Assembly (NCBI GenBank): GCA_011369445.1
Contig: DRQF01000274.1
Span: 1-32,755 of the forward strand
Origin: Planctomycetota bacterium
GTDB taxonomy: Bacteria > Planctomycetota > GCA-002687715 > DRQF01
Length of the DNA: 32,755 nt
Reading direction: 5' to 3'
Positions 1 through 7,298 of this stretch are shown one piece after another. Below the pieces are notes generated by a model. It was not told the origin of the DNA. It did not search any database and worked only from the letters and a program-made list of their open reading frames with translations. Numbering within the stretch: the first letter of the stretch is position 1; the number at the start of each line of letters is the position of its first letter. The position numbers were made by a program, and so were the translations under genes.

Positions 1-417
1 GTACTCCGTCCGATAGATGAAGAGGTCGTCCACACCATCCCCGTCCTGATCCCGAAGCCCAGCGCCAGGTTGAACGATCCATTGATGTGCCGCAGCAACG
101 TTGGCAACCGGGCTAAACCACTGATGGATGATGGCGCCTGTCGCACCAGAAACGATGCGCACCTCATCCCCGTTCACCCCGGGCGTCGTCTGGGAAAAAG
201 GCGGCTGGGCCGACCCGATCATCACGTCTCGACAGCCATCCCCATCAACATCACTAAGAACGGAGAACCGGTAACCAAAGTTCATGATCCAGGTGGAAGG
301 ATCGGCTTGCCAGATCGTGGGCCCCAGGACCTGAGCGGGAGCGGTGGAGACCGTGCAAGTCATGAGAAAAAGACCCACCAGGGCGCGCATGAGGTTCGAA
401 CGCTCAAAGGACGACAT
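1..417 (-). CDS. Secreted FG-GAP repeat protein, 3' end cut by window edge
   Basis: Reading the minus strand from 417 gives 139 codons with no stop before the window edge, so the C-terminus is missing. The N-terminus contains a signal peptide (MRALVGLFLMTCTVSTAPAQ when begun at the internal ATG at 390), with probable cleavage before or at the Ala-Gln. Two calcium-binding FG-GAP loops follow: DVDGDGCRDVMIGSA and DQDGDGVDDLF, each ending a beta-propeller blade. The family forms extracellular seven-bladed propellers, and the full-length relative in this window is the protein encoded at 18120-19928. The ATG at 417 overlaps the last 14 bases of the upstream metalloprotease gene, so translational coupling is likely. 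ATG 390 is an equally credible start because it gives the more typical signal peptide, while ATG 417 has a G-rich stretch 5' of it. Function beyond a secreted propeller is unknown. Confidence 0.8.
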   Translation of the reverse strand, partial: MSSFERSNLMRALVGLFLMTCTVSTAPAQVLGPTIWQADPSTWIMNFGYRFSVLSDVDGDGCRDVMIGSAQPPFSQTTPGVNGDEVRIVSGATGAIIHQWFSPVANVAAAHQWIVQPGAGLRDQDGDGVDDLFIYRTEY

Positions 418-2590
418 CGTTACGCCCCCATGCTGCGATGACGGCCACCGCGGGATCGACGAGATCGAAGGCCTGACTCGTCTGCACCTTCGACAAGAAG
501 ATGACATTGACGGGCTGGCTGGGGAGCGTGGTGCCCACAATGACGTTCATGGGAATCACCCATTCGGCGTAAGTCCCCGCCGGATTCACGGTGGGCGGAT
601 AGGCGGTGAGAATGGCCGTCGTCTGATCCACGCCGTTCACGTAGAGCCGCACCCCCGATCCGAGAGTGAGGTCCAGGTTGGCGAGATCGCAGCGGGATCG
701 GATGGTGACGTTCGTCGCCTGGGTGCGTCCCGAGCGAGGCGTGATGCTCACCAGGGGACGGATGGCCTGCTCCCGAACCGCTGGTGCCGGTGCCGGAATC
801 GCACCGGCGTTGTTCGGGAAAGTGGTAAACGCGGTGCTTGTAATCGCCCCATCAGCGGTGTCCGAAGGATGCAGGTCGATGACGGAGCCCGCCACGACGG
901 ACGTGCTGGTGATGGTCGCCCCTGCAAGGAGAAGGACGGGTCCCGACGCCCCCGTCGCCACGACGGTGCTGCTATGAACCAGAACACCGTTCGCATTCCC
1001 TCCCGTTGTGGGAGAATTCCCGAAGTAAAGCGCGTTCGGCCCGGTCCCTTCGTTGAACCACTCCGCCTGGTTCGTCATGGAGACCCCCAGCGGACCGCTG
1101 GACTCCATGATGATGTCGTAGGCGAGCGGCGTGCCGGTCGTCGCGTCGAAGCCACCGCCCACGGTGAGCCCTTGCAGGCTGAAATCGCCCGTGCCGTTTT
1201 GTTGCCCCATCACCGAGGGGCCCGCGTAGTAAGGCGCGTTGTTCATTCCCGGACGCGTGTCCACGTAAAGCCCCGTGGCAGCGGTCAGCAAGGCGTCCAT
1301 GTCCAGACGGGCGGTGCCCGAGATGACGCCCCGTTGTGCAAACGTGGCGTTGCTGGTCCCCGCAGTCAGCGCCGGCACGGCGAGGATGTTCTTGCCGAAG
1401 ATGCCCGTGCCCTGGGCGGCCGTACGATATTGACCTTGGATCGTCGCAGTCATGTTGATGAGCGGATACTTGCCCCGATTGCGGTCCGGAACGAGAACAG
1501 GATAAATGCGCGAGAGAGCCGTCGCATCGTCCGGCGGAAGCTGCTGGGAGAGAAGATTGTATCCGGCTCCCAGCCAAGTGATGCCCCCCACCGTGACCGG
1601 GATCTCCAGCGGGCCTCCCGGTACGGGCGCGGTCGGCGGGTAGACGGAAAGCGACCCGGCGGTGACGGCGCTGATCGGTGTTGTGAGTCCGGCCCCAGGG
1701 TGGAGATTCGTGTGATCCAAGCCCCAGAAGTGGCCGATCTCGTGGGGCAACGCCGTCCATTCAGCCGGAGCCGTGCTGCCGCCGGCGGGACTCAGTTGGA
1801 AGAGGCCCTGATCGACGTTGGCTGTCGTTTGACCGACATTGAAAATGATGTCGCACTCGATGATCTGTCCGTTGGAAGGATCGACCAGCATGCTTGCGAA
1901 TCCGATTCCACCCAGGAGGTTTTGGTCGGTGAGGATGATCTCGTTGATGCCGTTGCCCGTCGGACCGGGCGTGGAGTCAAAAACGGACCAGATGAAGGTT
2001 CCCGTGCTCAACACGCCGGTCGGCATCGCGGCGCCAGTGGATCTGTTGTAATTCCCCGCCGCATAGGGAGCGCCATCGAACTTCACTCCGATCTCCGCCG
2101 AGGGCACCTGCACGAACATGCCCATGGCGCTCTGAATGTCATTCACCCAGTTTTGCCAAGTGTAATTCGGTGGCGACGCAACCAACCCAGGAAACGCCGT
2201 AGCGACCTTCTGGTTCAGGTCAGGCAGACCGTTTCCGAGCTTGGTGACATTGCCGGGAATGGAGACCACATACCTCGTATCGCCGCCCAACCAGTGCCGC
2301 GTGATGTTCGGGTGGAAGGGGAAAGTGCCCACGTTGGCGGGCGGATTGTCGCCGGCGAAGTTGTTGGTGGTCGGGCTACTGTAGGGAGTGTTGGGTGTTG
2401 AGGAGGGCGGATTCCCGGGGGCCACGTAGGGCGCATAGCCCGACGCAGGAAGGGTGTACCACAGCACTTCCTTGGAGTGGCCGCCGACGCCGTAGCTCAA
2501 GAGGTAGGGCTTGGCCTCCTTTTTGAATCCGGCGAGAAGCGCGGCCAGAGGGTCGCGGACGGATTCCGGGAGTTCCGAGGGTTGGGACAT
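404..2590 (-). CDS. Secreted matrixin-like metzincin metalloprotease (signal peptide interrupted by TGA)
   Basis: The 728-residue open frame carries the complete metzincin zinc motif HEIGHFWGLDH at residues 283-293: three His ligands and the catalytic Glu, in the HExxHxxGxxH arrangement of matrixins. The preceding strand ECDIIFN (245-251) matches the usual matrixin edge strand. The protein is much longer than a bare matrixin domain (about 160 residues); the C-terminal 400 residues look like beta-rich, Gly/Thr-rich extracellular modules. ATG 2590 is only the first ATG of the uninterrupted frame. The same frame continues upstream through a clear signal-peptide core (ALAALTLVVLDRPLAAQ) to an in-frame TGA at 2666-2668, and beyond it to ATG 2731 with a good Shine-Dalgarno. 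The true gene probably spans 404-2731 and is nonsense-mutated, or the TGA is a base-call error. Initiation at 2590 would give a protein without an export signal. The 3' end overlaps the next FG-GAP gene by 14 bases. Confidence 0.8.
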   Translation of the reverse strand: MSQPSELPESVRDPLAALLAGFKKEAKPYLLSYGVGGHSKEVLWYTLPASGYAPYVAPGNPPSSTPNTPYSSPTTNNFAGDNPPANVGTFPFHPNITRHWLGGDTRYVVSIPGNVTKLGNGLPDLNQKVATAFPGLVASPPNYTWQNWVNDIQSAMGMFVQVPSAEIGVKFDGAPYAAGNYNRSTGAAMPTGVLSTGTFIWSVFDSTPGPTGNGINEIILTDQNLLGGIGFASMLVDPSNGQIIECDIIFNVGQTTANVDQGLFQLSPAGGSTAPAEWTALPHEIGHFWGLDHTNLHPGAGLTTPISAVTAGSLSVYPPTAPVPGGPLEIPVTVGGITWLGAGYNLLSQQLPPDDATALSRIYPVLVPDRNRGKYPLINMTATIQGQYRTAAQGTGIFGKNILAVPALTAGTSNATFAQRGVISGTARLDMDALLTAATGLYVDTRPGMNNAPYYAGPSVMGQQNGTGDFSLQGLTVGGGFDATTGTPLAYDIIMESSGPLGVSMTNQAEWFNEGTGPNALYFGNSPTTGGNANGVLVHSSTVVATGASGPVLLLAGATITSTSVVAGSVIDLHPSDTADGAITSTAFTTFPNNAGAIPAPAPAVREQAIRPLVSITPRSGRTQATNVTIRSRCDLANLDLTLGSGVRLYVNGVDQTTAILTAYPPTVNPAGTYAEWVIPMNVIVGTTLPSQPVNVIFLSKVQTSQAFDLVDPAVAVIAAWGRNDVVL

Positions 2591-2731
2591 GGGGGTGGTG
2601 AAAAGATCGGGGCCTTGAGCGGCGAGGGGCCGGTCAAGGACGACGAGGGTTAGGGCCGCGAGGGCTCACAGCGCGGCTCGAGAGCCGAGAGCCGAGAGCC
2701 GAGAGCCGAGAGCCGAGAGCCGATAAGTCAT
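2591..2731 (-). other. Upstream part of the metalloprotease signal peptide with in-frame TGA
   Basis: ATG at 2731-2729 is preceded on the minus strand by GAGAGGAAAGG, an excellent ribosome binding site about 7 nt away. It opens MTY followed by two copies of RLSALGS, then RAAL and a TGA stop (2668-2666). Directly after the stop, in the same frame, come a hydrophobic core and an Ala-Ala-Gln cleavage region, and the frame then runs into the metalloprotease without another stop. No ATG, GTG or TTG lies between the TGA and the h-region, so the export signal cannot be reached by an ordinary alternative start. Changing the TGA to any sense codon would give a textbook signal peptide (n-region RLSALGSR, h-region, AxAQ-like site). 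Either a recent nonsense mutation, a sequencing error or readthrough would explain it. Confidence 0.7.
2681..2722 (-). repeat. Six tandem copies of heptanucleotide CGGCTCT inside the signal-peptide coding region
   Basis: On the minus strand the unit CGGCTCT is repeated six times without error (42 bases) immediately after ATGACTTAT. Three units encode RLSALGS, so six units keep the reading frame of the metalloprotease; a gain or loss of one unit would shift it. Simple-sequence repeats just after a start codon are the usual substrate for slipped-strand phase variation. The array could equally be a neutral spread of a short repeat. Confidence 0.9.
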
Positions 2732-2789
2732 GAAAGAACCTTTCCTCTCGATCAAGTCGAGAACTGGTTTTCCGTCGTTCGACCTGGCA

Positions 2790-2814
2790 GGGAAGACCGA
2801 CAGACGCCTTGATG
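2790..2814 (-). promoter_or_regulatory. Shared bipartite upstream element, copy A (metalloprotease gene)
   Basis: On the minus strand CATCAAGGCGTC (2814-2803), a 7-nt spacer, then CTTCCC (2795-2790), 83 nt upstream of ATG 2731. The identical 12-mer, spacer length and 6-mer occur 81 nt upstream of the FG-GAP gene starting at 19928. The matching distance to the start codon suggests a promoter or operator. No factor is known. Confidence 0.4.
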
Positions 2815-2884
2815 GATGGTTTACACCGGCAGGCAAGGCCATGTCAACAAGAAAACTCAGGAAACTTGAGAACGCAGGATGAGG

Positions 2885-3060
2885 AAGGTGGCACGCGCGG
2901 GCGGGGGAGCGCGTGCGGAAGTCCGTGGAACCGGCGGCGGAAGGTTGGCGCGGCATTGCGGCACACGGCAGGCAAGAGCATGTGCCACCCCTACGTGGCG
3001 GGGGCGCCACGTCTCCATGAGTCATGCGGCACGCGCGTGCCGGGGAGGGTGCCACATCCT
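2885..3060. repeat. Cluster of short palindromes, REP-like
   Basis: This stretch has no convincing reading frame. It contains a perfect 14-bp palindrome GGCACGCGCGTGCC, a hairpin ACGTGGCG-GGGG-CGCCACGT at 2993-3012, and GGTGGCAC (2887-2894) facing GTGCCACC (2982-2989), with a further GGTGCCAC at 3048-3055. GTGCCACC-type arms around GC palindromes resemble REP elements mobilised by RAYT transposases, but no transposase is in this window, and copy number elsewhere cannot be judged here. Confidence 0.35.
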
Positions 3061-3162
3061 CACCAAGAGGGCGGTGCCGACTGAAGTCCCATCTCTTACG
3101 GAATGTGGACGTTCCCGTCCGCTTCCTCGCTCCGACGCCGAGTGCGGAGAGCAGGACGAGGA

Positions 3163-3245
3163 GGACGTCGTCAATCCAACAAGACAAGGACGACGGGGAC
3201 GTCGTCAATCCAGAAGACAAAGACGACGAGGACGTCGTCAATCCA
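3163..3245. repeat. Direct repeats of GGACGTCGTCAATCCA, about 33-bp period
   Basis: The exact 16-mer GGACGTCGTCAATCCA occurs at 3163-3178, 3197-3212 and 3230-3245. The bases between copies are also similar (ACAAGACAAGGACGACG and GAAGACAAAGACGACGA), giving two and a half units of a 33-34 bp minisatellite. Unit and spacer sequences are both conserved and there are too few units for CRISPR. The surrounding 2732-3294 stretch otherwise holds no supportable gene. Confidence 0.75.
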
Positions 3246-3294
3246 CGGGAAGGTGGGCGCCCCGGCTCCGGGTGATGATGGGTCGGGCCGGGGA

Positions 3295-3330
3295 GGAAGA
3301 AAAAGGGGCGGGGATGATGGTCCCCGCCCC
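3295..3330 (-). terminator. Rho-independent terminator after the FlgM-like gene
   Basis: On the minus strand a perfect 10-bp stem GGGGCGGGGA / TCCCCGCCCC (arms 3330-3321 and 3314-3305, 6-nt loop) is followed by TTTTTCTT. It lies about 80 nt after the stop at 3408. A second small hairpin (CCAAGG arms, 3387-3403) lies between the stop and the terminator. Confidence 0.85.
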
Positions 3331-3407
3331 CTCACGCTTTCCCTATCTTCTCGAAAGGGAGCACCCGTCACGGGCGCCCGCTTTCACCAAGGCCGGTCCT
3401 TGGGGCG

Positions 3408-3716
3408 TCAGCCCTCTTGACCCACCGCCGATTCCACGAATCCGTGGGCGGCCTGGGTCGCGGCTTCCGGAGTGTCCAGTTGCCCCTGAGCCAGAAGCTC
3501 GCGAGCCTTCTCAACCTGGTCCGTGCGAACCTCGGGAACCTGGATCAAGGCATCGATGAGTGCCCTCACCTCGCCCAAACGACCCGAGTTCTCGAAAAAG
3601 TCCTGCGCGGACGCTCCGTCGGCCTTGCTGGAGGCGGGGCTTCCCGAACGCAGGGAGGTCGGCCGAGAGGAACTCGGCAGCCCTTCCAAACGCGATCCGA
3701 CGTGCCGGATTTCCAT
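3408..3716 (-). CDS. Small FlgM-like (anti-sigma-28 type) protein
   Basis: The product is 102 residues. ATG 3716 is chosen over the upstream GTG 3740 because AAAGGAG lies 6-8 nt in front of it. The N-terminal half is Ser/Pro-rich and looks disordered. The C-terminal half, VRALIDALIQVPEVRTDQVEKARELLAQGQLDTPE, matches the FlgM pattern in which an LPEVR-D-VE...R..I..G.YD.. segment forms the helices that clamp sigma-28. FlgM binds and inhibits the flagellar sigma factor FliA and is normally exported through the flagellum. No flagellar gene is adjacent, so the assignment rests on sequence style alone. An imperfect palindrome GTAAGCACTTAC (3733-3744) sits just 5' of the Shine-Dalgarno and could be an operator. 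A strong terminator follows the gene. It is transcribed divergently from the secreted protein at 3975. Confidence 0.55.
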   Translation of the reverse strand: MEIRHVGSRLEGLPSSSRPTSLRSGSPASSKADGASAQDFFENSGRLGEVRALIDALIQVPEVRTDQVEKARELLAQGQLDTPEAATQAAHGFVESAVGQEG

Positions 3717-3974
3717 AGGAAACTCCTTTCCAGTAAGCACTTACGATTCCTTGACGACCAAGTTGAAGGCGCCTTGGATATCGTATCCGAGGGATTATCG
3801 GTCAGGGGCCCGGAGGCTTGAGGGGGAAACCTGGAAAAGGAGCCCCCGAAGTGGAAAGAACTTCCGCCCGATGGCCTCATCGTGTTCAATAGCACGCCCC
3901 TGCCCCATCGGGGTAGGGAGCGCCCATCATCCGCCGGCCTTTGCCCACGACCGTCCATGAATCGAGGAGTGATC

Positions 3975-4949
3975 ATGAGGACTCTCGCCAGTTTGTTCGT
4001 CTGTCTCGCCACCTTGAGCCTCGCCGCGGAAGCTCAACTCACGAATCCGAGTTTCGAGACCAATTTGGGTATCCCCACGGGCTGGAATCCGGTCGCCGGA
4101 TTGACCTTCGTCAACCCTCTTCCCGACGCAGGGTTCCCCACGGATGGCAGCCGCTATCTCCAAGTTTGGACATCGAACACCGGACCGGCGACCCCCCACA
4201 GCAACCCCGGCGGATTCGGGTTGGATGCTCAGAATGCCGCCGGCATCCAACAGAGTTTCCTGATCCCCGCGGGAAATCTGACCACCATGGAGTTCGATTG
4301 CATCTTCATGAGCAATGACGTCAACAACGATTTCCTGGAAGTGAGCCTCTCCGATGGCCTCAACACGCTGAATCTCGTCCACCTCGACACCTTCAGCGTG
4401 GGAGTCGGACCGGCGTCCTCGAGTGGGCTGCCCACGTCCCTGGTCACTCACGTCACCGTGGACATCGGCGCCTCCTTCCCCACCGCCTCCGCCCAGACGA
4501 TGTTCACCTTGAGCCTGTGGGTGGGCAACCGGGTCGACAACACGGTCATCTCGCGCGGCTATTTCGACAATTTCACGTTCGCACCGGGCACGCCGCTGCT
4601 CGCCAACACGATCCAGATCAATGACCTGGGCGCGACGCAACAGCTGGAGATCCACACGGTCAATCCTTCGACCCTGTTCTTTAACTTGGTCAGCGACAAC
4701 ACATCCGGTCCGTTGGGGGGCGGCGAAGCCTTCGGTCTCTACCTGAGCCCCCTCCTCTTCTCCATCCTTCAAACGCCCGCCGGCACCCTGGGGCTCCACG
4801 ACTTCACGAACTCATCGGGAGACTACTACGTCAACATCCCCACATTCGCGAACCCTCCCGGAATCACCTTCGACTTCATGTTGGTGACCCTCACCTCGAC
4901 CGGTGGCGTCGACACCATCACGGCCCCCCAGCGCTACGTCTGGCCCTGA
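3975..4949 (+). CDS. Secreted beta-sandwich protein of unknown function
   Basis: The product is 324 residues. ATG 3975 is chosen because GAGGAG stands about 8 nt upstream and because it directly opens a signal peptide (MRTLASLFVCLATLSLAAEAQ). Mature protein starts LTNPSFETN...GW, the usual beginning of extracellular NPSFE/GW beta-sandwich (carbohydrate-binding-like) modules, and has a repeated Thr/Ser/Asn-rich beta pattern. The last 110 residues (from about TPLLANTIQIND) look like a second beta module. There are no catalytic motifs, no transmembrane segment after the signal and no PEP-CTERM sorting tail. It stands alone, divergent from the FlgM-like gene, with a strong hairpin terminator 43 nt past the stop. 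A surface or matrix role is inference. Confidence 0.85.
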   Translation: MRTLASLFVCLATLSLAAEAQLTNPSFETNLGIPTGWNPVAGLTFVNPLPDAGFPTDGSRYLQVWTSNTGPATPHSNPGGFGLDAQNAAGIQQSFLIPAGNLTTMEFDCIFMSNDVNNDFLEVSLSDGLNTLNLVHLDTFSVGVGPASSSGLPTSLVTHVTVDIGASFPTASAQTMFTLSLWVGNRVDNTVISRGYFDNFTFAPGTPLLANTIQINDLGATQQLEIHTVNPSTLFFNLVSDNTSGPLGGGEAFGLYLSPLLFSILQTPAGTLGLHDFTNSSGDYYVNIPTFANPPGITFDFMLVTLTSTGGVDTITAPQRYVWP

Positions 4950-4991
4950 TCGTCACAGAGCCCGCGCTCCGCAGCCGTCGAACCCCCAACA

Positions 4992-5027
4992 AACAAGGCC
5001 GCGAACCCGAAGGTTCGCGGCCTTGTT
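4992..5027. terminator. Bidirectional hairpin terminator between secreted-protein gene and tRNA
   Basis: A perfect 16-bp stem AACAAGGCCGCGAACC / GGTTCGCGGCCTTGTT with loop CGAA. It lies 43 nt after the plus-strand stop at 4949 and 14 nt after the 3' end of the minus-strand tRNA, so it can serve both. U-tracts are short on both sides (TTGTTACG on plus, TTGTTTG on minus). Confidence 0.75.
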
Positions 5028-5040
5028 ACGTAAAGATGCG

Positions 5041-5126
5041 TGCCGCGGGGGAGATTCGAACTCCCACTCCCGATGAAGGGAACTAGGCCCTCAACCTAGC
5101 GCGTCTGCCAGTTCCGCCACCGCGGC
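5041..5126 (-). tRNA. tRNA-Leu (anticodon GAG)
   Basis: The minus strand folds as a class II tRNA of 86 nt. The acceptor stem is GCCGCGG / CCGCGGC with discriminator A, and the T loop contains GTTCGAATC. The anticodon stem-loop is CTAGG-TTGAGGG-CCTAG, giving anticodon GAG, which reads CUC/CUU leucine codons. A long variable arm (TTCCCTTCATCGGGAG) is as expected for Leu. CCA is not encoded. It starts 59 nt after the stop of the minus-strand gene at 5185 and may be co-transcribed with it. Confidence 0.97.
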
Positions 5127-5184
5127 CGGTGGATCGGGATTATATGGGGCTCTCTCAAGCTTTCCAGGGGCAAACCGTGCCCGC

Positions 5185-7194
5185 CTACTGGGCCGCCTCC
5201 ATCTCCAAGAGGAACCGGAATTCGGGGAGATCTCCGCCGAAACTGCCGAAAACGAAACCGAAGGCCCCGCGGAAGTAGTTCAACCATGTGTCGATCTCGC
5301 GACGAATCCGCTCGGGGCTTCTTTTGCGGCGTAGGGCGTCGAGCCACTGGTGGTACTGCCGCTCCTCCCACCGATTCCGCTCCTCGGGCTTCATGCCCAT
5401 CCGGGCGGATTCGCGGAGAAACCTCTGACGCGCCTCGTATTTCTCTGCTTCCGTGATCTCGGAACGCTTTTCTACCCAGCCGTCTTTCACGTGGTCCATG
5501 TGGGCATAGAGCCCCTCTGGGTCGAGAAAGAACACCCCTCGGGCGGACTCCTCCAGATGGTCCGGGTCAAGATTCCACGCCAAGTCGTCATAGGCTCGCC
5601 CGTCGAACGCGGCCGCCTCACCGCGTTCCGCATCCCGGGCCCCGGAAAACAGGGGGAACCAATTCGTGAGGAGGAACCAGTCCCCTCGGAACGCAAACCC
5701 GGGACGACTCTTGCTCGGATCGTCCAACCATCGCTTGCGCGTGTTCTCCCACGCCTTCCATTCCCCCCAATCATAGGGCTCGAACGGACTTTCGAAGGCA
5801 CGATCGAGGTCGGCCAGCAGGTCATCGAGAACTTGGCGGTTTTCGATCCGAAGGATGACGGCGAAACCCGGCTCGTCGTGTTGGACTTCCAGGCTCTTGC
5901 CCTTGTCGAAAAAGACGAGCCCCACGGTGGGACCGAACGCCTCATCCACGAGTTCTCGGATACGCGGCAAGAGATTCGGGGGTTGACCTTCGCCCGAGGA
6001 AGGCACGCCCTGGAAGCGGGCCAAACGATGGGACAATTCATCGAAAAGCAGACTGCGTTGGGCAGGGGGCATCAGGGCCGGTTCCCGAAACACCCAGTCC
6101 ACGAGAGACTTCGGATCTGTCTCCAAGTAGGCGTAACCAAACACGCTGGCCGGCAACCGGCGGACGACGTCCCTCAATTGAGCCTCGAGATGTCTCCGGT
6201 CGATGCGGGGGGTGGCGGAGAAAGGATCTCGGGGCTGACGCGGTGCGGCGGCGCGGGCGACTCGGAGTCGGCCGGTGGCGTCGATCTCGAGTTCCCCGTA
6301 GATGTCGGGGCCGTGGAGGTCGGGAAGGAACCGCTCGCAGGCTTGAGCCAGATCTGCGCCCCACAGCGGGTCCAACACCCGCGCGCGAACACCACCGCCC
6401 TCTTCCAGGAGCCCGCCCGCCACCATGAAGTCGACGCTCGTTCCGGGCGGACCTTCCCACGCCCAGCCGGGGGCGTAGCGGGTGGGCGGGAGAACGGGCA
6501 GCCCCTCCAAGGCACAGGCCTTGGACATTCGTGCCACACCCACAACGTCCGTTCCCACCAGGATCGCCCGTCCCACGCGGGCGACCCCGAGTGTCATGCG
6601 GGGGGAGGAGACGGAAAGCTTGGCGCCCCATGAGGTGGGCTGGACCGTCACGCCCGGAGGCAGCCGCGAGGAAACGAACCAATTCGTCAGCGTCTCGCTC
6701 GTCACTGCGTTGGCGCCGACCTGGGCCCAGGCCGTGTCCGGCTGGAGCACGGCCGCCCAGACGAGTTCGCCCTCCTCGCGACGCCCCCAAAGAACGACGT
6801 CCTCGCCCAAGAAATCGTCCACGAGGTCCAAATCCATCGGCAGTGTGACGCCGCCTCCCGTCGTGAGTTCGCGCCACGCGTCCCGCAGCACCCGATAGGC
6901 CTCCGCATCCCGAACGTCGGGACGCTCCAGGAATCGTTGGAACGCGTTGTTGCGGTGCAGGCGGGACCAGAATTCTCGATTCTCGACCCCCTTCACGAAT
7001 GTCTTGACCTCTCGCACGCGAAGGACGAATTCGGCGTCGTCGGGCACGAGCACCAAAAGGTCGTCGACGGTCTCGGCGAACGGGTCGTAGACCTGCGTGA
7101 AGACGAACGTCGAGACGATCGCCAGGATCAACAGCAAAACGCCTCCAATGACGAGGCGACGGCGGCGAAGGAGTCGGGAGATTCTCTGGTTCAT
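5185..7194 (-). CDS. Membrane-anchored protein of unknown function, 669 residues
   Basis: The start at ATG 7194 is preferred because it yields a short Arg-rich head (MNQRISRLLRRRR) followed directly by one transmembrane helix (VIGGVLLLILAIVSTFVF), the pattern of a signal anchor with the bulk outside the cytoplasm. The longer frame back to 7308 would add a Cys/Arg-rich stretch unlike a protein. The region after the anchor (DDLLVLVPDDAEFVLRVREV) resembles the opening of DUF3352-type extracytoplasmic proteins, in which a VPxDA-like motif starts a repeated alpha/beta domain; this is only suggestive. The C-terminal 150 residues are rich in Arg, Glu and Trp and probably helical. No catalytic motif was recognised. 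The gene is divergent from the aminotransferase gene (105 bp between starts), and tRNA-Leu lies downstream. Confidence 0.8.
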   Translation of the reverse strand: MNQRISRLLRRRRLVIGGVLLLILAIVSTFVFTQVYDPFAETVDDLLVLVPDDAEFVLRVREVKTFVKGVENREFWSRLHRNNAFQRFLERPDVRDAEAYRVLRDAWRELTTGGGVTLPMDLDLVDDFLGEDVVLWGRREEGELVWAAVLQPDTAWAQVGANAVTSETLTNWFVSSRLPPGVTVQPTSWGAKLSVSSPRMTLGVARVGRAILVGTDVVGVARMSKACALEGLPVLPPTRYAPGWAWEGPPGTSVDFMVAGGLLEEGGGVRARVLDPLWGADLAQACERFLPDLHGPDIYGELEIDATGRLRVARAAAPRQPRDPFSATPRIDRRHLEAQLRDVVRRLPASVFGYAYLETDPKSLVDWVFREPALMPPAQRSLLFDELSHRLARFQGVPSSGEGQPPNLLPRIRELVDEAFGPTVGLVFFDKGKSLEVQHDEPGFAVILRIENRQVLDDLLADLDRAFESPFEPYDWGEWKAWENTRKRWLDDPSKSRPGFAFRGDWFLLTNWFPLFSGARDAERGEAAAFDGRAYDDLAWNLDPDHLEESARGVFFLDPEGLYAHMDHVKDGWVEKRSEITEAEKYEARQRFLRESARMGMKPEERNRWEERQYHQWLDALRRKRSPERIRREIDTWLNYFRGAFGFVFGSFGGDLPEFRFLLEMEAAQ

Positions 7195-7298
7195 GGGGTG
7201 GGCGATTCTATGTCTTGCGATGCCTTCGCACCAATTGCGCCGTGGATGGGACGTCCCACACCTGGTACGCTCTGCCCCGCATCCGGAGGCTCGAGAAC

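Noticed and set aside
344-2401. A 685-codon open frame on the plus strand opposite the metalloprotease
   Set aside because: It is rich in Arg, Gly and His and has no motifs, while the minus strand carries the complete HEIGHFWGLDH zinc motif and a signal-peptide core. It is the GC-driven antisense shadow.
2666-2668. TGA read as selenocysteine or as a recoded sense codon
   Set aside because: TGA ends other genes here (for example at 404-406 and 15267-15269), there is no SECIS-like hairpin obvious after it, and a Sec residue in the signal peptide core makes no sense.
2732-3241. Extension of the metalloprotease frame upstream of ATG 2731
   Set aside because: The frame stays open to 3241 by chance through the palindrome and repeat region; ATG 2731 has the ribosome binding site and starts the signal peptide.
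3163-3245. Possible CRISPR array
   Set aside because: There are only two and a half units of 33-34 bp and the spacers are themselves similar. No cas gene is nearby.
7205-7210. TAGAAT as a -10 box for the minus-strand gene at 7194
   Set aside because: It would leave only about 4 nt of leader and has no good -35 partner at 16-18 nt.
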